A stretch of 64,000 nt of DNA, from the NCBI GenBank assembly GCA_032433765.1, contig JAVIAB010000059.1:58965103-59029102 (forward strand), given 5' to 3'. The notes beneath the pieces are model-generated. The model was not told where the DNA came from, made no database searches, and worked only from the letters and a program-made list of their open reading frames with translations. Made by a program: the position numbers and the translations under genes. This DNA comes from Megaustenia siamemsis (taxonomy: Eukaryota; Mollusca; Gastropoda; Stylommatophora; Ariophantidae). Each line of letters begins with the position of its first letter. Positions within the stretch are counted from its first letter, which is position 1. Of the stretch, positions 1-30,457 are shown one piece after another.

Positions 1-254
1 AATATACCTCTCCTTACTCAACTTTATCTTCAGAGTTCTAAACTAACTCGTTTGCCTTTAGCTCTTGATTCTCTGGCAAAATTAAATTATTTAGACGTTT
101 ACAACAGCAAAAGTCTAGTATGTACGTGTCAGGAACAGAGTTTACGACCTTTTATTAATCTATTGGTCCCTATAACGTTATAGGAGATTGTGGTGAGACA
201 AGTGTTTACCTTTTCTTTACAGCGCTGAGTTCAGAATGTCCCCAGGTTTTGTGA
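1..254 (+). pseudogene. Secreted LRR protein, 3' end of last exon (copy C), one frameshift
   Basis: This is the C-terminal end of a leucine-rich repeat gene whose 5' part lies before the window. Frame 1 reads the last LRRs (LTRLPLALDSLAKLNYLDV) and enters an LRRCT cap with the CTC pair (LVCTCQEQSL). A one-base loss near 175 moves the rest (GDCGETSVYLFF and a terminal C-P-Q-V-L) to frame 3, with the stop at 252-254. The same ending closes the three other LRR copies in this window at 29753, 38657 and 62313. The LRRCT pattern C-x-C ... C ... C marks an extracellular LRR protein. No membrane anchor follows the cap. The frameshift is either decay or an assembly indel. An AATAAA lies at 555-560, but its use is unproven. 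Confidence 0.75.
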
Positions 255-756
255 GAACAATGTTGGAAGTTTCAATGCAACGATTAGTGATAGCGATACT
301 ATTGTGACCTGCTTAGGTGCACAACACATTATAACATGAAAATAAGCACAGAAAAAAACAGAAGTCTTATCAATAGGAAGACACAAAGCACATGTTAAAT
401 ATAACTTTAGAATACCAAGTTATAAAACAAGTAACACATTTCAAATAGATGGAACCAAATATTATTTTAAAATGGTAAAACCCATAACGAAATAGTAATT
501 CAGATTCAACAAGACAAACAAATATTGGGACAACAATCCCCTAAATTTCAACACAATAAAATACCTAGTGCCACCAAGAAACATCGTATACAGAGTGTAT
601 TCATACCATATTGTGCTGTTAGTGCCAAACATGGTAACTTACAATTCAACGTAAAAGGAAGATTGTCAATACAGACATGAGATATCTGAGAGAAGTTCTT
701 TGAATCAGAAACAATGTCCTAAAAGAAAGAGTGGGCAGTGAACCAATCCTAAGTTG
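255..756. other. Non-coding spacer downstream of LRR copy C
   Basis: This AT-rich single-copy-looking sequence has no reading frame or repeat that I recognise. It holds a possible polyadenylation signal AATAAA at 555-560 for the LRR copy ending at 254. Confidence 0.4.
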
Positions 757-1655
757 TTTCATCATCATTGAGTGCCGTCTCCGCAACGAAGGTTGGCTAC
801 CATGGAGCGCCATTTTGCTCTATCTCTTGCTTTGATGGTGCAGGTTGTCATCGGTTGATTTGTCCATCTTTTGATGTTACTCGTCCATGTTAATCTTGGT
901 CTGCCTCTGCCTCTTTTACCTTGTATTTTCCCCTCCAGGATCACTTTCAGTAGGCTGTTGTGTCTTTTAACATGGCCTAAGAATCGCATTTGTCTTGTTC
1001 TAATTGTGTTCAGAAGTTCTCTTTTCATTTTTAGTTGTTTTAAGACTTTGTCATTTGTTTTCTTTTCCTTCCATCCAATTCTACCTATTCTTCTATATAT
1101 CCACATTTCAAAGGCTTCAATTCTCTGTTCTGTTTTCTTGTCTAATGTCCATGTTTCAGCACCATATAGGAATATTGAGAAGATGTAACATTTTGCTATT
1201 CTTAGTTTTAGCTCTGGTGTTATTTGTTTTGATGTTAGTATGTCCTTCATGACATTAAAATTACTTTTTGCCATTCCTATTCTTTTGTTTATTTCAGTTG
1301 TACATTTTCCATCACTGGTTATAGTATGTCCAAGGTAGTTATAGTTCTGAACTGTCTCAAGGTCTATTCCTTCAATTTTGATATCCACTTGTGGGTTTTG
1401 AGTATTTTCTTTGTTTATGATCATAGTTTTAGTCTTTTTGATATTCATATCTAGTCCATATTTTTTGCTTGTCGTGTTTATTTCATTAAGTAATTGTTGT
1501 AGGTCTTTAGGATTTTCTGCTAGTAGTACAGTATCGTCAGCATATCTTAGGTTATTGATTATCTTTCCATTAATTTGTAGGCCTGGCATCTCTATGATGT
1601 TTTTAAAGATTTGCTCAGTGTATAGATTGAACAAGCTTGGTGATAGGATGCATCC
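757..1655 (-). mobile_element. LINE family A (RTE-like) reverse transcriptase, 5'-truncated copy
   Basis: The minus strand carries an open frame of about 300 codons from a non-LTR retrotransposon. It begins at the RT block GCILSPSLFNLYTEQIF, continues through the catalytic YADD box (LRYADDTVLLAEN), and ends with the thumb and C-terminal region (AETWTLDKKTEQRIEAFEMW, GHVKRH, RDRAKWRSMVANL). It stops just before an (ATG)n tail at its 3' end, near 760. The copy is cut at about 1655, before the endonuclease and fingers domains. The residues preceding that point in the same frame (to 1775) are unrelated sequence. The clade is probably RTE, judged from the motif set and the microsatellite tail. It is the best-preserved RT frame of its family in the window. 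Confidence 0.8.
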
Positions 1656-1714
1656 TAAGTTGTTTACATAAATAAAAAATAAACTTATTTGCTCATCAAG
1701 AAAGAAAGTCTTTT

Positions 1715-2520
1715 GATTCTTCTTCTTCTTCTTATATCCTTCCTCTGCTGCCGTTGGCGTCGAGGGGAGAAACAATCTGCGATTCTTTGCTCTTCTGTTG
1801 GCCTATTCTGATGTTATCCCTCCTAGCGACTCTAGTATTCCCTTTATCCATCTCCTTCTCGGTCTTCCTCTTAATCTGGCGTTTTCGTAGCGTTTATTTA
1901 AGGCTCTTTGAGTCATTGTTAGTTCTTTTTGTCTTGTTATGTGGTTGAACCAATTTATCTGTTGTTTCTTTATGTATTCGATGGCTGGTTCAATTTCGAG
2001 TTTCTTCCTCAGGTCAGTGTTTCTTACTCTGTCCCTTAAGCTGTTTCCTGTCATTCTTCTGACACATTTCATTTCGGTGGTCGTTATCTTTCTTATTGTT
2101 CTAGAGTCCAGCGTCCAATTCTGGCACTGATAGCACAGAGTTGGTAGAAAAATTGATTTGTATATTGCACTTTTTGCTTGCGTAGTTATTGCTTTGTTTT
2201 TCAACAGTGTTGATACTTGGCCTATAACTTGTCATACTTTGTTACACCTTATATCTATCTCTGTCTCTTGGTTATTGTCTTGTGTTAACGTGCTACCCAG
2301 ATATTTATTGTCTACTTGCTTCAAAGTTGTATTATCTATTATGATGTTTAGTTTTTCTTTCTTTCTCGCTATTGCCATTACTTCGGTTTTGCTTATGTTG
2401 ATCTTCATGTTGTATTATTTACAAGTGTTGTTTAGCCTGTTGATATGTTTTTGTAGGTCCTCAGTTGTTTCATGTATCAGAACTTGGTCGTCTGCAAATA
2501 GTCTTTTGATTCCTTCCCAT
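1715..2520 (-). mobile_element. LINE family C reverse transcriptase fragment
   Basis: The minus strand reads from the RT catalytic box (RLFADDQVLIHETTEDL, near 2455-2515) through YNMKINISKTEVM and a conserved C-terminal segment (LCYQCQNWTLDSRTIRKI, EMKCVRRMTGNSLRD) to a final R-G-R-P-R-R-R-W motif near 1830. It is interrupted by stops and frameshifts between 2204 and 2450. The 5' end is truncated at the YADD region and joins a different LINE at about 2580. Other copies of this family lie at 6570-7058, 7760-8190, 55740-57200 and 61815-62290. Confidence 0.75.
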
Positions 2521-2579
2521 AAACACGATTACAATACCGTAGTAAATACTGCCGCATCAAAATAAACATTCTTCACAAT

Positions 2580-3215
2580 TTGACATGTTGGTGTTTTTGT
2601 CCACGATGTCTATGGGGGATTTTATTTGGGTGTTGAGACAGGTGTTGTTGCATTCGATCTCGCGGAGGACGCGTACAACAGGGTACATCTGATTTCTTGA
2701 TGGCTCAACTGAACGCTCTCGATATCAGTCCAGTCCTTAACTGGATAAGAGCGGCCCTTTTCCAACGGAAAGTCGTTTTTAAATGCGGCACGTGGATTTT
2801 CGAACCTACAACCATAAATCACAGCCTACCACAGGGCTCGCCTCTTTCTCCAGTACTATTCAATGCCTACACTGTGAGGATAACGGGTGAGTATTGGGGG
2901 TCAAGGGAGGACTTTGGCTTAAGCTGATGTCGTTTTGTGTACAACGAAGGTAGAGATAGGGAGCAGGTCTCTAGAGAACTCCAAACTGAACTTACCAGTT
3001 TAAGCAGATGATGAGGCAGGGACATTAGTAAACTCGTCGAAGGCAGATGTGACATGGTTCTTCTTAAGCTGCCGATTTATCATCACACCAACACCAATGG
3101 GTTCAGAGGTGAGGGTCCACACATTACGGCACCTGGGAACCTACATTTTGATCGCAGTCTTGCTTTCCCCCAGCACACAGATCACGTGTTAACGAAGGCT
3201 AGGAAGCGCCTCTGA
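2580..3215 (+). mobile_element. LINE family F reverse transcriptase fragment (PQGSPLSPVLFN type)
   Basis: The plus strand shows RT blocks of another non-LTR element: a frame around V-V-A-F-D near 2645, then ALFQRKVVFKCGTWIFEP and the block LPQGSPLSPVLFNAYTVRI at about 2823-2883. After frameshifts it continues into a degenerate Y-A-D-D-like region and YNEGRDREQVSRELQTELT near 2940-3000. The copy ends where the 74-bp minisatellite starts, so that minisatellite probably grew from this LINE's edge. It carries many disruptions and is non-functional. Confidence 0.65.
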
Positions 3216-3868
3216 ACAATGAGTGTTAAATCATCATCTTCTTGTCCTCATGTACCAAGGACTGTTGGTTTCAGTCATTGAACCTCTGAACAATGAGGGT
3301 TAAACCATCATCTTCTCGTCAGACTGTAGCAAGGACTGATGGTTTCGGTCATCGAGCCTCTGAACAATGAGGGTTAAATCATCATCTTCTTGTCCGACTG
3401 TAGCAAGGACTGATGGTTTCGGTCATCGAGCCTCTGAACAATGAGGGTTAAATCGTCATCTTCTTGTCAGACCGTAGCAAGAACTGATGGTTTTAGTCAT
3501 TGAACCTCTGAACAATGAGGGTTAAATCATCATCTTCTTGTCCTCATGTACCAAGGACTGGTGGTTTCAGTCATTGACCTCTGAACAATGAGGGTTAAAT
3601 CATCATCTTCTTGTCCTCATGTACCAAAGACTGGTGGTTTCAGTCATTGAACCTCTGAACAATGAGAGTTAAATCATCATCTTCTTGTCAGACTGTAGCA
3701 AGGACTGATGGTTTCGGTCATCGAGCCTCTGAACAATGAGGGTTAAATCATCATCTTCTTGTCCTCATGTACCAAGGACTGGTGGTTTCAGTCATTGAAC
3801 CTCTGAACAATGAGGGTTAAATCATTATCTTCTTGTCCTCATGTACCAAGGACTGTTGGTTTCGGTCT
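3209..3868. repeat. 74-bp minisatellite, about 9 copies
   Basis: Units begin with CCTCTGAACAATGAGGGTTA at 3209, 3283, 3357, 3431, 3505 and so on, a spacing of exactly 74 bases. Two sub-types alternate in the middle of the unit: one with TCCTCATGTACCAAGGACTG, the other with a GACTGTAGCAAGGACTGATG version. The mix suggests local exchange between copies. Confidence 0.9.
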
Positions 3869-3932
3869 TTGTGTATGCACTGGTTTTTCTGTGCTAAAGT
3901 CGTGAGTACACATGTGTGAAAGGCACAGCCAA

Positions 3933-4055
3933 TGGTAGCTAATTTTGTAGGTAACCGAGTTGCCAGTGTACTCTAGCATTTAGTTCTAGTGACAAGGTGC
4001 TGTGCCGAGAAGTACGGGTTCTATCCTGCTTCGGACCGTTTATTGTCCTTTGTTT

Positions 4056-4111
<56 letters not shown>

Positions 4112-4130
4112 GATTATTTATTATTTTTTT
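3933..4130 (+). mobile_element. SINE family 2 (tRNA-derived) with (GTT)n tail
   Basis: The head reads like a diverged tRNA gene: GGTAACCGAGTTGCCAGTG (A-box region), then a B-box-like GGGTTCTATCCTGCTTCGG. A (GTT)n microsatellite follows at about 4056-4112, then GTTGATTATTTAT. A second copy on the minus strand at 45733-45878 shares the head, the GATCCTGCTTCGGA block and the GTTGTTGATTATTTGT end, which identifies a dispersed family. The reverse strand of the tail reads as polyglutamine, which is not a gene. Confidence 0.6.
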
Positions 4131-5035
4131 CCAAGTGTTGTAACCAACCTTTTCCCCTGAAATAATTCGCTGGAACGTATCTATCATGACAGCTACTCCT
4201 TACTCTTCTCTATCTTGCACGACGTGTTCAGTATCTGCAACAGTCAATCCCAGCTCGCTTATAATATCTTGCAGTCATCTACTTGGTCTTCCTATCTCTC
4301 GTTAACCGGCAACTGAGTCTACCATACTTTTCTTTTCTAGGTCTTTATGTCGTGTTATATTACCGGAATATGTTCTTTTCTTTTTTATGTTCTTTATCAA
4401 ACAATTCTCTGGAACTTAGAGTTCTTGCAAAAATGACATATTTATTCTTTTCTCAATCCATTGCGGTCTGAGTTATCTTCTGTAACACCTGCAATCAAAC
4501 GAGCTGATGCGTTTTTCAGGAATCTGTTGATATGTTTCTTTGCGAAAAATACAGGCTCAGATAACCCAACAGTGTATTACTGTAGCAGTTTCATGCCATA
4601 TGTAGTAGAGTTGTTTTAATCTATCCGTGGCTATGTTCAACCTTTTTTTTGATTCTCACTTATAGACTTTCTGTTATTCGTTAATAAATAGTCATTACAT
4701 CGAAATCTCACAATTCTTTATAATACTGCATATGTCAGTTTCATGTATAAGTTTAATCTTTTGTATATTAATTATTGTTTATGTTGCATTACGATAGGGG
4801 AGATAATGTTTCCCACTATTGTATGAAGCTGAAGTTATCCATATCTCAAAGCCACTTATTGAGGTGGATAAATGGGATTATCGGTACCGTATCGCACTTG
4901 TGGTAGGCTGTGACCTCCAATTGTAAGAGCGTCTTATTGTTCTTTATTTCTCACACTTCTCTGACATTACTAATTATATTTTCTGCACAAATTTTGAGAT
5001 AACAAGATTCACCCCTGTCTATATGTGTCATCATC
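4131..5035. other. Mostly unassigned AT-rich sequence
   Basis: No convincing gene is visible. Parts of 4140-4480 look like heavily decayed LINE sequence on the minus strand, but I could not place them in a family. Confidence 0.3.
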
Positions 5036-5475
5036 ATCATCATCATCACTGAGTGCCGTCTCCGCATCGAAGGTTGGCTACCATGGAGCGTCATTCCACT
5101 CTGTCTCTTGCTTTGATGGTGCAGATTGTCATAGCTTGACTTGTCCATCTTTTGATGTCCCTCGTCCATGTTAGTCTTGGTCTGCCTCCGCCTCTTTTAC
5201 CTTGTATTGTCCCTTCCAAGATTACTTTTAGTAGGCTGTTGTGTCTTTTAACATGCCCCACAAAATTTCATATGTCTTCTTCTAATTGTGTTTAGTAGTT
5301 CTCTTTTCATTTTTAGTTGTGTTAAAACTTCATCGTTTGTTTTCTTTTCCTTTCATCCAATTCTACCTATTCTTCTATATATCCACATTTCGAAGGCTTC
5401 AATTTTCTGTTCTGTTTTCTTGTCTAATGTTCCTGTTACTGCACCATATAGGAATATTGAGAAGATGTAACATTT
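5032..5475 (-). mobile_element. LINE family A, 3' fragment
   Basis: The sequence is nearly identical in layout to 757-1260: the same 3' terminal GAGTGCCGTCTCCGCATCGA segment, RDRVEW-type C-terminal residues, and the KMKRELL and IYRRIGRIG region read on the minus strand. A (CAT)n tract at 5030-5048 is the (ATG)n tail. It is 5'-truncated near 5475 and disrupted. Confidence 0.75.
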
Positions 5476-6139
5476 TGCTTTTTTGTATATAACAGAATTG
5501 TCATTCAATGCAGCGACAATCCTATAGTTGGCTAATACTTAATTTCATTGATTAGAATACTCGCCCCCATTTGTTATATTGATTCTTTAAAACAAAAATA
5601 GTATAACAAGTGAAAAGTGTAGATTCACAATGAAAGCACCGTGGGCAAACTGACTAGAAATGAGAAAAGTTGAAAACCCTTGTGTGTAGAGTAATTCCTA
5701 GAGATAAATAGCTCTTGGTCTAATCAGAACATATCAGTCACGACAATCCATGATCAGAAGTGACAACATAATTGTTAGATAAAGTTTTCTTCGGAAGACG
5801 TAAGTAATAGTCAGATTTATATCTTTACATTAGGAGCTTTTATTACTGGCTTATATAGTTATGTAATCTTTCATATACACAAACACACAGAGAAATTTAC
5901 ACATATATATCCTTTCTCCCTCGCTCTAACTGTCGTTCTCTCTATCACTGTCTACATACCTTCGGCTCTCTCTAATTCAATTTATGTCTGAGACTTTGTC
6001 CTATTCTATTTACTCACTAAAATGTGCTCTCAAATTTTATTCAAATCCAAAGTTCTCTCCTTTCCTCTCTTTTCACGATCTCGTGGTATTTAAACATACA
6101 CACACGCACACACATACATATATATTGAGTTATTGAGTT
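5476..6139. other. AT-rich spacer with short CA/TA tracts
   Basis: I see no gene here. Short (CA)n and (TA)n stretches occur near 5880-5910 and 6095-6125. The window from 6125 shows TTGAGTTATTGAGTTATT, the tail of the LINE that follows. Confidence 0.35.
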
Positions 6140-6455
6140 ATTTGCGGGTCATCATCATTGCACTCCGAACATGTCCATAGGTGCTCAGATCCCCTCCTCA
6201 GCAATTCCCTCAGTGTCAGCGACTGACGACTCCAGTTCTATGTTGGTTGATAAGTCTTCTTACACGGCCACCAAGTTTCTCATTTCTGGCTGTGCCCATC
6301 TTAACTCCCATTTCCATCATCCGAAGAAGTGACGTTGATCTGTGTTTGTCGAAGTCCTGTGCTCTTCCCACATCTCGGAGGGCATTGATGATATCCGCCC
6401 GATCCATCGGTTGCCCGTCCTCAACGACAGCGCAGCTAGCCAACCTGTCCGCTCT
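6125..6455 (-). mobile_element. LINE family E, RNase H region and 3' end
   Basis: The minus strand encodes LASCAVVEDGQPMDRADI and downstream residues (RNEKLGGRVRRLINQHRTG) matching the copy at 7115-7560. In that copy the RNase H signature PGHAGIRGNERANKLA directly precedes this segment. The 3' end carries a TTGAGTTA-type repeat tail (seen as plus-strand TTGAGTTATTGAGTTATT). An RNase H domain in a non-LTR element points to the I/Jockey side of LINE diversity. Confidence 0.6.
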
Positions 6456-6457
6456 CT

Positions 6458-6472
6458 CATTATATATATATA

Positions 6473-6516
<44 letters not shown>
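6458..6516. repeat. (TA)n microsatellite
   Basis: An almost pure TA dinucleotide run, interrupted once by TATCTA. It separates the family E fragment from unique sequence. Confidence 0.9.
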
Positions 6517-6518
<2 letters not shown>

Positions 6519-6569
6519 TCACTAAATCCTCTAGTTTCTTATCTTTGCTCTTCATCTTACGTCTTCTCC

Positions 6570-7058
6570 TTCTTCTTCTTCTTCTTTCTTCTTTATCCTT
6601 CCTCCATTGCCGTTGGCGTCGACGGGAGCTACAATCTGCGATTCTTTGCTCTTCTGTTGGCCTCTCCTGGTGATATCCCTCCTAGTTACTCTAGTATTCC
6701 CTTTAGCCATCTCTTTCTCGGTCTTCCTCTTAATCTGGCGTTTTCGTAGCGTTTGTTAGTGGCTCTTTGAGTCATTGTTACTTCTTTTTGTCTTGTTATG
6801 TGCCGGAACAATTTATCTATTGTTTCTTTATGTATTCGATGGCTGGTTCAATTTCGAGTTTCTTCCTCAGGTCGGTGTCTCTTGCTCTATCCCTTAAACT
6901 GTTTCCTGTCATTCTTCTGACACATTTCATTTCTGTGGTCGTTATCTTTCTTATTGTTCTAGAGTCCAGCGTCCAATTCTGGCACTGATAGCACCGAGTT
7001 GGTAGAAACATTGATTTGTATATTGCCCTTTTTGCTTCCGTAGTTATTGCTTTCTTAC
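6570..7058 (-). mobile_element. LINE family C, 3' fragment
   Basis: The minus strand reads CYQCQNWTLDSRTIRKI, KCVRRMTGNSLRDRARD, then LEIEPAIEYIKKQ. It continues in disrupted form to the terminal region, with the basic RGRPR-like motif near 6730. It is closely related to 1715-2180 and 5'-truncated at about 7058. Confidence 0.75.
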
Positions 7059-7114
7059 TTTATTATCTAAATATAAGCGTTAGTTGATGTTCTATAGATC
7101 TATGTTCATTATTT

Positions 7115-7565
7115 GCGGGGCATCATCATTGGATGATTCCAACATGTCCATAGATGCTCAGATCCCCCTCAGCAAGTCTCGTAGTGTCCAACAACTGACG
7201 ACTCCAGTTCTGTGTTGGTTGATAAGACCTCTTATACGCCCACAAAGTTTCTCATATTTGGCTGTACCCACTCAACACCCATCTCTTTGATCCGATGAAG
7301 TGACGTGGACTCGTGGTTGTCAAAGTTGTGTGCCCTTCCCCCATTACGGGGGCATTAATAATGATGTCCGCCTGATCCATTGGTTGACCGTCTTCAAAGA
7401 CAGCGCAGCTAGCCAATTTGTTCGCTCTTTCATTTCCCCGTATTCCCGCATGTCCAGGGACATAGACAAAAGTGCCTCTACGTATTGTTGATTTCTGCAA
7501 TGACTCTATACATTGCCTGCATACAGAGCCTGCTTCCATCTTTCTTATCTTTCTCATTGAATTAT
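7115..7565 (-). mobile_element. LINE family E with RNase H signature
   Basis: The minus frame from 7578 reads GTFVYVPGHAGIRGNERA, the Px-H-x-GI-x-GNE-x-A signature of the RNase H domain found in some non-LTR retrotransposons. The conserved LASCAVFEDGQPMDQAD follows. The 3' part (7115-7290) matches 6140-6300 and 50600-50800. It is 5'-truncated and frameshifted near 7350. Confidence 0.7.
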
Positions 7566-7759
7566 TTAGTATGTTCATTTAATGTAGAATATATATCTCA
7601 ATTGATATGGAACTAAACTACATATTTAATTTAAGGAAAATAGTCTTTAAACGTAAATAAACTTTAAAATAAAGAGCGCCAATAATAAATATATAAAAAA
7701 ATTAAGTACTACTCAAACGAAAAAAAAGTGATTACACTCGTAATTAATCAAAGTACGGG

Positions 7760-8190
7760 ATTATGTAACGTTGTGCTACCAATGGCAGACCTGGACCCTA
7801 GATGCAAGAACAATAAGCAAAATAACCTCTACAGAGATGAAATGTGTTAGAGGAATGACAGGAAATAGTCTGAGAGATAAGATCAGAAATGAAGAACTGA
7901 GAAAAAGCTAGGAATAGCCCCCGCCATAGAATATATAAGGAAACAACAGATAAAATGGTTTGGCCACGTGACAAGGCAGAAAGAACAAAACACAACACAA
8001 CGAGCCTTCAACAAACGTTGTGAGAACACCAGACCCAAGAGTCGACACGAAAAAGATAGGTCGATGGAATATTAGAAGCACTAGGAAACATAACAGCAGC
8101 AGAGGCGAACAGAAGAGCAAAAGACCGCAAACTATATCTCCCCTCGACCCTGAAAGGCAGATGAGGAAGGAAAGAAGAAGAAGGAGAAGA
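7760..8190 (+). mobile_element. LINE family C, 3' fragment (plus strand)
   Basis: The copy is about 90% similar by eye to 56790-57190. It contains ACGTTGTGCTACCAATGGCA, the KCVRGMTGNSLRDKIRNEEL segment, TGGTTTGGCCACGTGACAAG (WFGHVTR) and a terminal CCCTCGACCCTGAAAGGCAG followed by an AAGAAGAAG tail. Frameshifts break it. Confidence 0.75.
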
Positions 8191-8199
8191 CATGATTAT

Positions 8200-8720
8200 G
8201 GTTATTCGAAGGTCCCATTATCACAGCAAATGAATGGAAATCCATAATTGCTCAACCGCCCGTGTCTGTGGAATCATCCGAATTAATATCTCATCGAATA
8301 TCTAAACAAAGAAAGGCAGTTGCAGTTCTCATCGTAGCATATACAACACACTTCAAAAGACATAAGGCGCCTCCGCACCGAATTGAACGCATATGAACTG
8401 TCCTTCGTCATACGATACCATCATTCATCTTAAGCAATCTGAATATAGAAACACCATCTGGATGAAACACACAGCTCACGGTGTGCACAGATCACTACTC
8501 AGTAGCTCCGGCAGCAAGCTGGACTTGGAATATGAGGAAACTGAAACAGAAATATTTTTCAGGCAATGACTCTACGGTTCCCTGTCGCCTATCCGCCACA
8601 TTGACCTGTATTCCAATGATCATGTTAGTGATTTTGTCCTGCAGAAACAACGGTACTCGGGGAAATACAGACCTTGAAGACGATGGTTTGAGGAGTAAAC
8701 GAACATATAATATATTGGCA
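8200..8720 (+). repeat. Dispersed coding-like repeat Q, copy 1
   Basis: This copy is colinear over about 500 bp with 53345-52800 (minus strand), and its first half with 42190-42425. Shared landmarks in order are GCTCAACCGCCCGTG, GGAATCATCCGAAT, AGACATAAGGCG, CACAGCTCACGGTGTGCACA, ATTGACCTGTATTCC, and GATTTTGTCCTGCAG near 8632. The conserved frame near the 3' end reads PIRHIDLYSNDHVSDFVLQ, then a common RYSGKYRP and a stop. All copies follow a GGTTAT-like 5' edge. The source gene or element is not recognised. The copy here is frameshifted. Confidence 0.6.
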
Positions 8721-8990
8721 CAAAAATATCAATTTGAAAATGAGCCAACTATGACGGTCTCCTCAATGGTCTGTCAGATCTGACACCGTGCTACCATATC
8801 AATTAGTAGATGATGTTACCCTAAAGATAGGTTTCATGCGTTTAAATCTGAGCAGAAGTACACAAATTATGGAGCCTAGGTCATGCAAATGTGCACATCG
8901 TTTTTTCCTCGATGGTTATCAGTATTTAGAGGAGATAGTCGGAACACCAATGGGTGTGTCTGGAGTGCAGTAAAGATGATCTTAAATATA
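8721..8990. other. Unassigned sequence
   Basis: A 61-codon frame at 8788-8973 has no recognisable domain. It may be a continuation of repeat Q not preserved in the other copies. Confidence 0.25.
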
Positions 8991-8995
8991 GATAA

Positions 8996-9440
8996 ACATC
9001 ATCATCATCAAGTGCCATGCCTTCTGGCGTAGATGCTCATATCTCGCACTACTTTCGATCTCGATAGTTATTTATCATTTCTGTTGTTGATTTTCTGCCA
9101 AGCCATTCTCTTAAGCTGAATGGTATTTTCTCTCTTTGTTTCCCTCTATCACTTCTTCCTTCAGTTTTCTCAGTTGTCACAATATATTCCAACTGTTCTC
9201 CTCTCATTACATGACTAAAATGTATGATCATTTCTTCCTAATATTGGAAATTAGCTTTCGTTTTTCTTTGGCCTGTTTCAGAATGTTTTCATTACTCTTC
9301 TTAGCTGTCCATGGTATTCTCAACATTCTTCTGTAAAACCACATTTCTACAGACTCCAGTGATTTCCTTGTCTGTTGTCCTATTGTCCATGATTCACATC
9401 CATATGTTAAGACTGGCTCTACATAACATTTAGGAACTCT
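8996..9440 (-). mobile_element. LINE family B, 3' fragment
   Basis: The minus strand encodes VEPVLTYGCESWTIGQQTRK, MWFYRRMLRIPWTAKKSNEN, then after a frameshift FSHVMRGEQLEYIVTTEKTE and the terminal R-D-R-K region. It ends in a (CAT)n tract that is the (ATG)n tail. The same family is at 37208-37556, 44519-45110 and 54577-55135. Confidence 0.75.
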
Positions 9441-9488
9441 TGAGAATATATAATATAAACATAATAATATAGTAATATATATTATATA

Positions 9489-9529
<41 letters not shown>

Positions 9530-9910
9530 TAACACAATGAAATTTAAGTTCGCGCATTGAATGGGACAATTTTTTTTGTTTGTTTTAAATACTAATTTTC
9601 CAAAAGGAAGAGCAAACAACGCTCATTAAAAGAAAATGAAAATACAAATAATTCTAAAACCACTAGACATTTAGAGAAATAAAAACTAACATTTCAGATA
9701 AAAAATGTAAAGTGAACGTTTCTTAAACTAATAAAGGTATTAAAAGCTCTAACTAAAATAGGTAAAATAAACATTATTATTTCAATAAAATAAATAATTT
9801 TTGATACTCAAGCAAACAAAATGAATGTATCCAAAAAATTACCAATCAGTCAGAAGTAAACAAAGAACCTAACACCTTGTTATCACGTTCTCACAGTCAA
9901 CAGGTAAAAC
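9441..9910. other. AT-rich upstream region of LRR gene A
   Basis: (TA)n and (TAA)n tracts at about 9478-9526 are followed by about 380 bp of unique AT-rich DNA running up to the start codon at 9911. This is where the promoter of LRR gene A must lie, unless a 5' untranslated exon exists further away. I see no single convincing TATA or initiator element. Just before the ATG is CAGGTAAAAC, which looks like a splice donor but is probably incidental. Confidence 0.35.
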
Positions 9911-29753
<19,843 letters not shown>

Positions 29754-29879
29754 GACCCATTTGAGAACTTTCATCTCACAGATTTCTGTCAGCATTAATG
29801 ATATTCTGTAATCTCCTTATTGTTACCACAGTAGGGCATATCACCATTTACTGCTCTACCCTGTGTTCAATGCCTTTGA
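29754..29879. other. 3' flank of LRR gene A
   Basis: Short unique sequence. I see no AATAAA within the first 120 bases after the stop. Confidence 0.3.
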
Positions 29880-30365
29880 GGATCGAGGGACATTTAAGTG
29901 TTCAGGTTAAGTTCTGTAGTGTATCTCCAGCATGTTACTCATCATGAAGTTTGCTATTTTATTAAGCCAACGTCTTCCATGTCTACCTATTCACTTTTTC
30001 CACAGCTTCTGACTACCAAAGCTCTTTGGGAAAATGCTCTCTGGTGGTGACTGTGATAACATTCACTTATCTCTAAGCAATCTTCTTCAATTTCTTTTAT
30101 ATCCTGATTTCTGATCTGCCACTTCTTGTCACATTCAGAGATTTCTTCTAGACAGTTTATCTTAGTTGTGCCGTTTTTTTTTTCTTTTAATTCGGTTACA
30201 TAATGTCTAAATGGTTTTTGGTAGCAGAATGTTGGGAAGAATGATATGCTGTTCAGTGCTTTCTTTGCATTGATTCTACATATTTGTTCTATGCCTTTAG
30301 AGCCAATTGTCCAATTACTTTGTTTTCCTTGTAACATTTGTTGTCTTTCTTTGTTTGCCTCCAAT
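29880..30365 (-). mobile_element. LINE family H, decayed 3' fragment
   Basis: The minus frame includes SISFFPTFCYQKPFRHYVTE, then TTKINCLEEISECDKKWQI, followed by a disrupted region. The F-P-T-F-C-Y-Q start and the E-K-N-C-L order parallel the IPTLCYQCQTW and EMKCVRRM segment of LINE family C, so I read it as a distant LINE remnant. The family is uncertain. Confidence 0.4.
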
Positions 30366-30457
30366 GAATGACGCAACACTTACTAAGTAGTTCAAGTGTG
30401 TAGCTTGATTAACGTTTTCTTTAATCGATGCGCATTTGATCTCTTTCTTTTCGTTTT

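Noticed and set aside
871..1252. Plus-strand frames rich in F, L and S as membrane proteins
   Set aside because: They are antisense shadows of the LINE family A reverse transcriptase frame.
3939..4187. Polyglutamine protein on the minus strand
   Set aside because: The glutamine run is the (GTT)n tail of a SINE read backwards.
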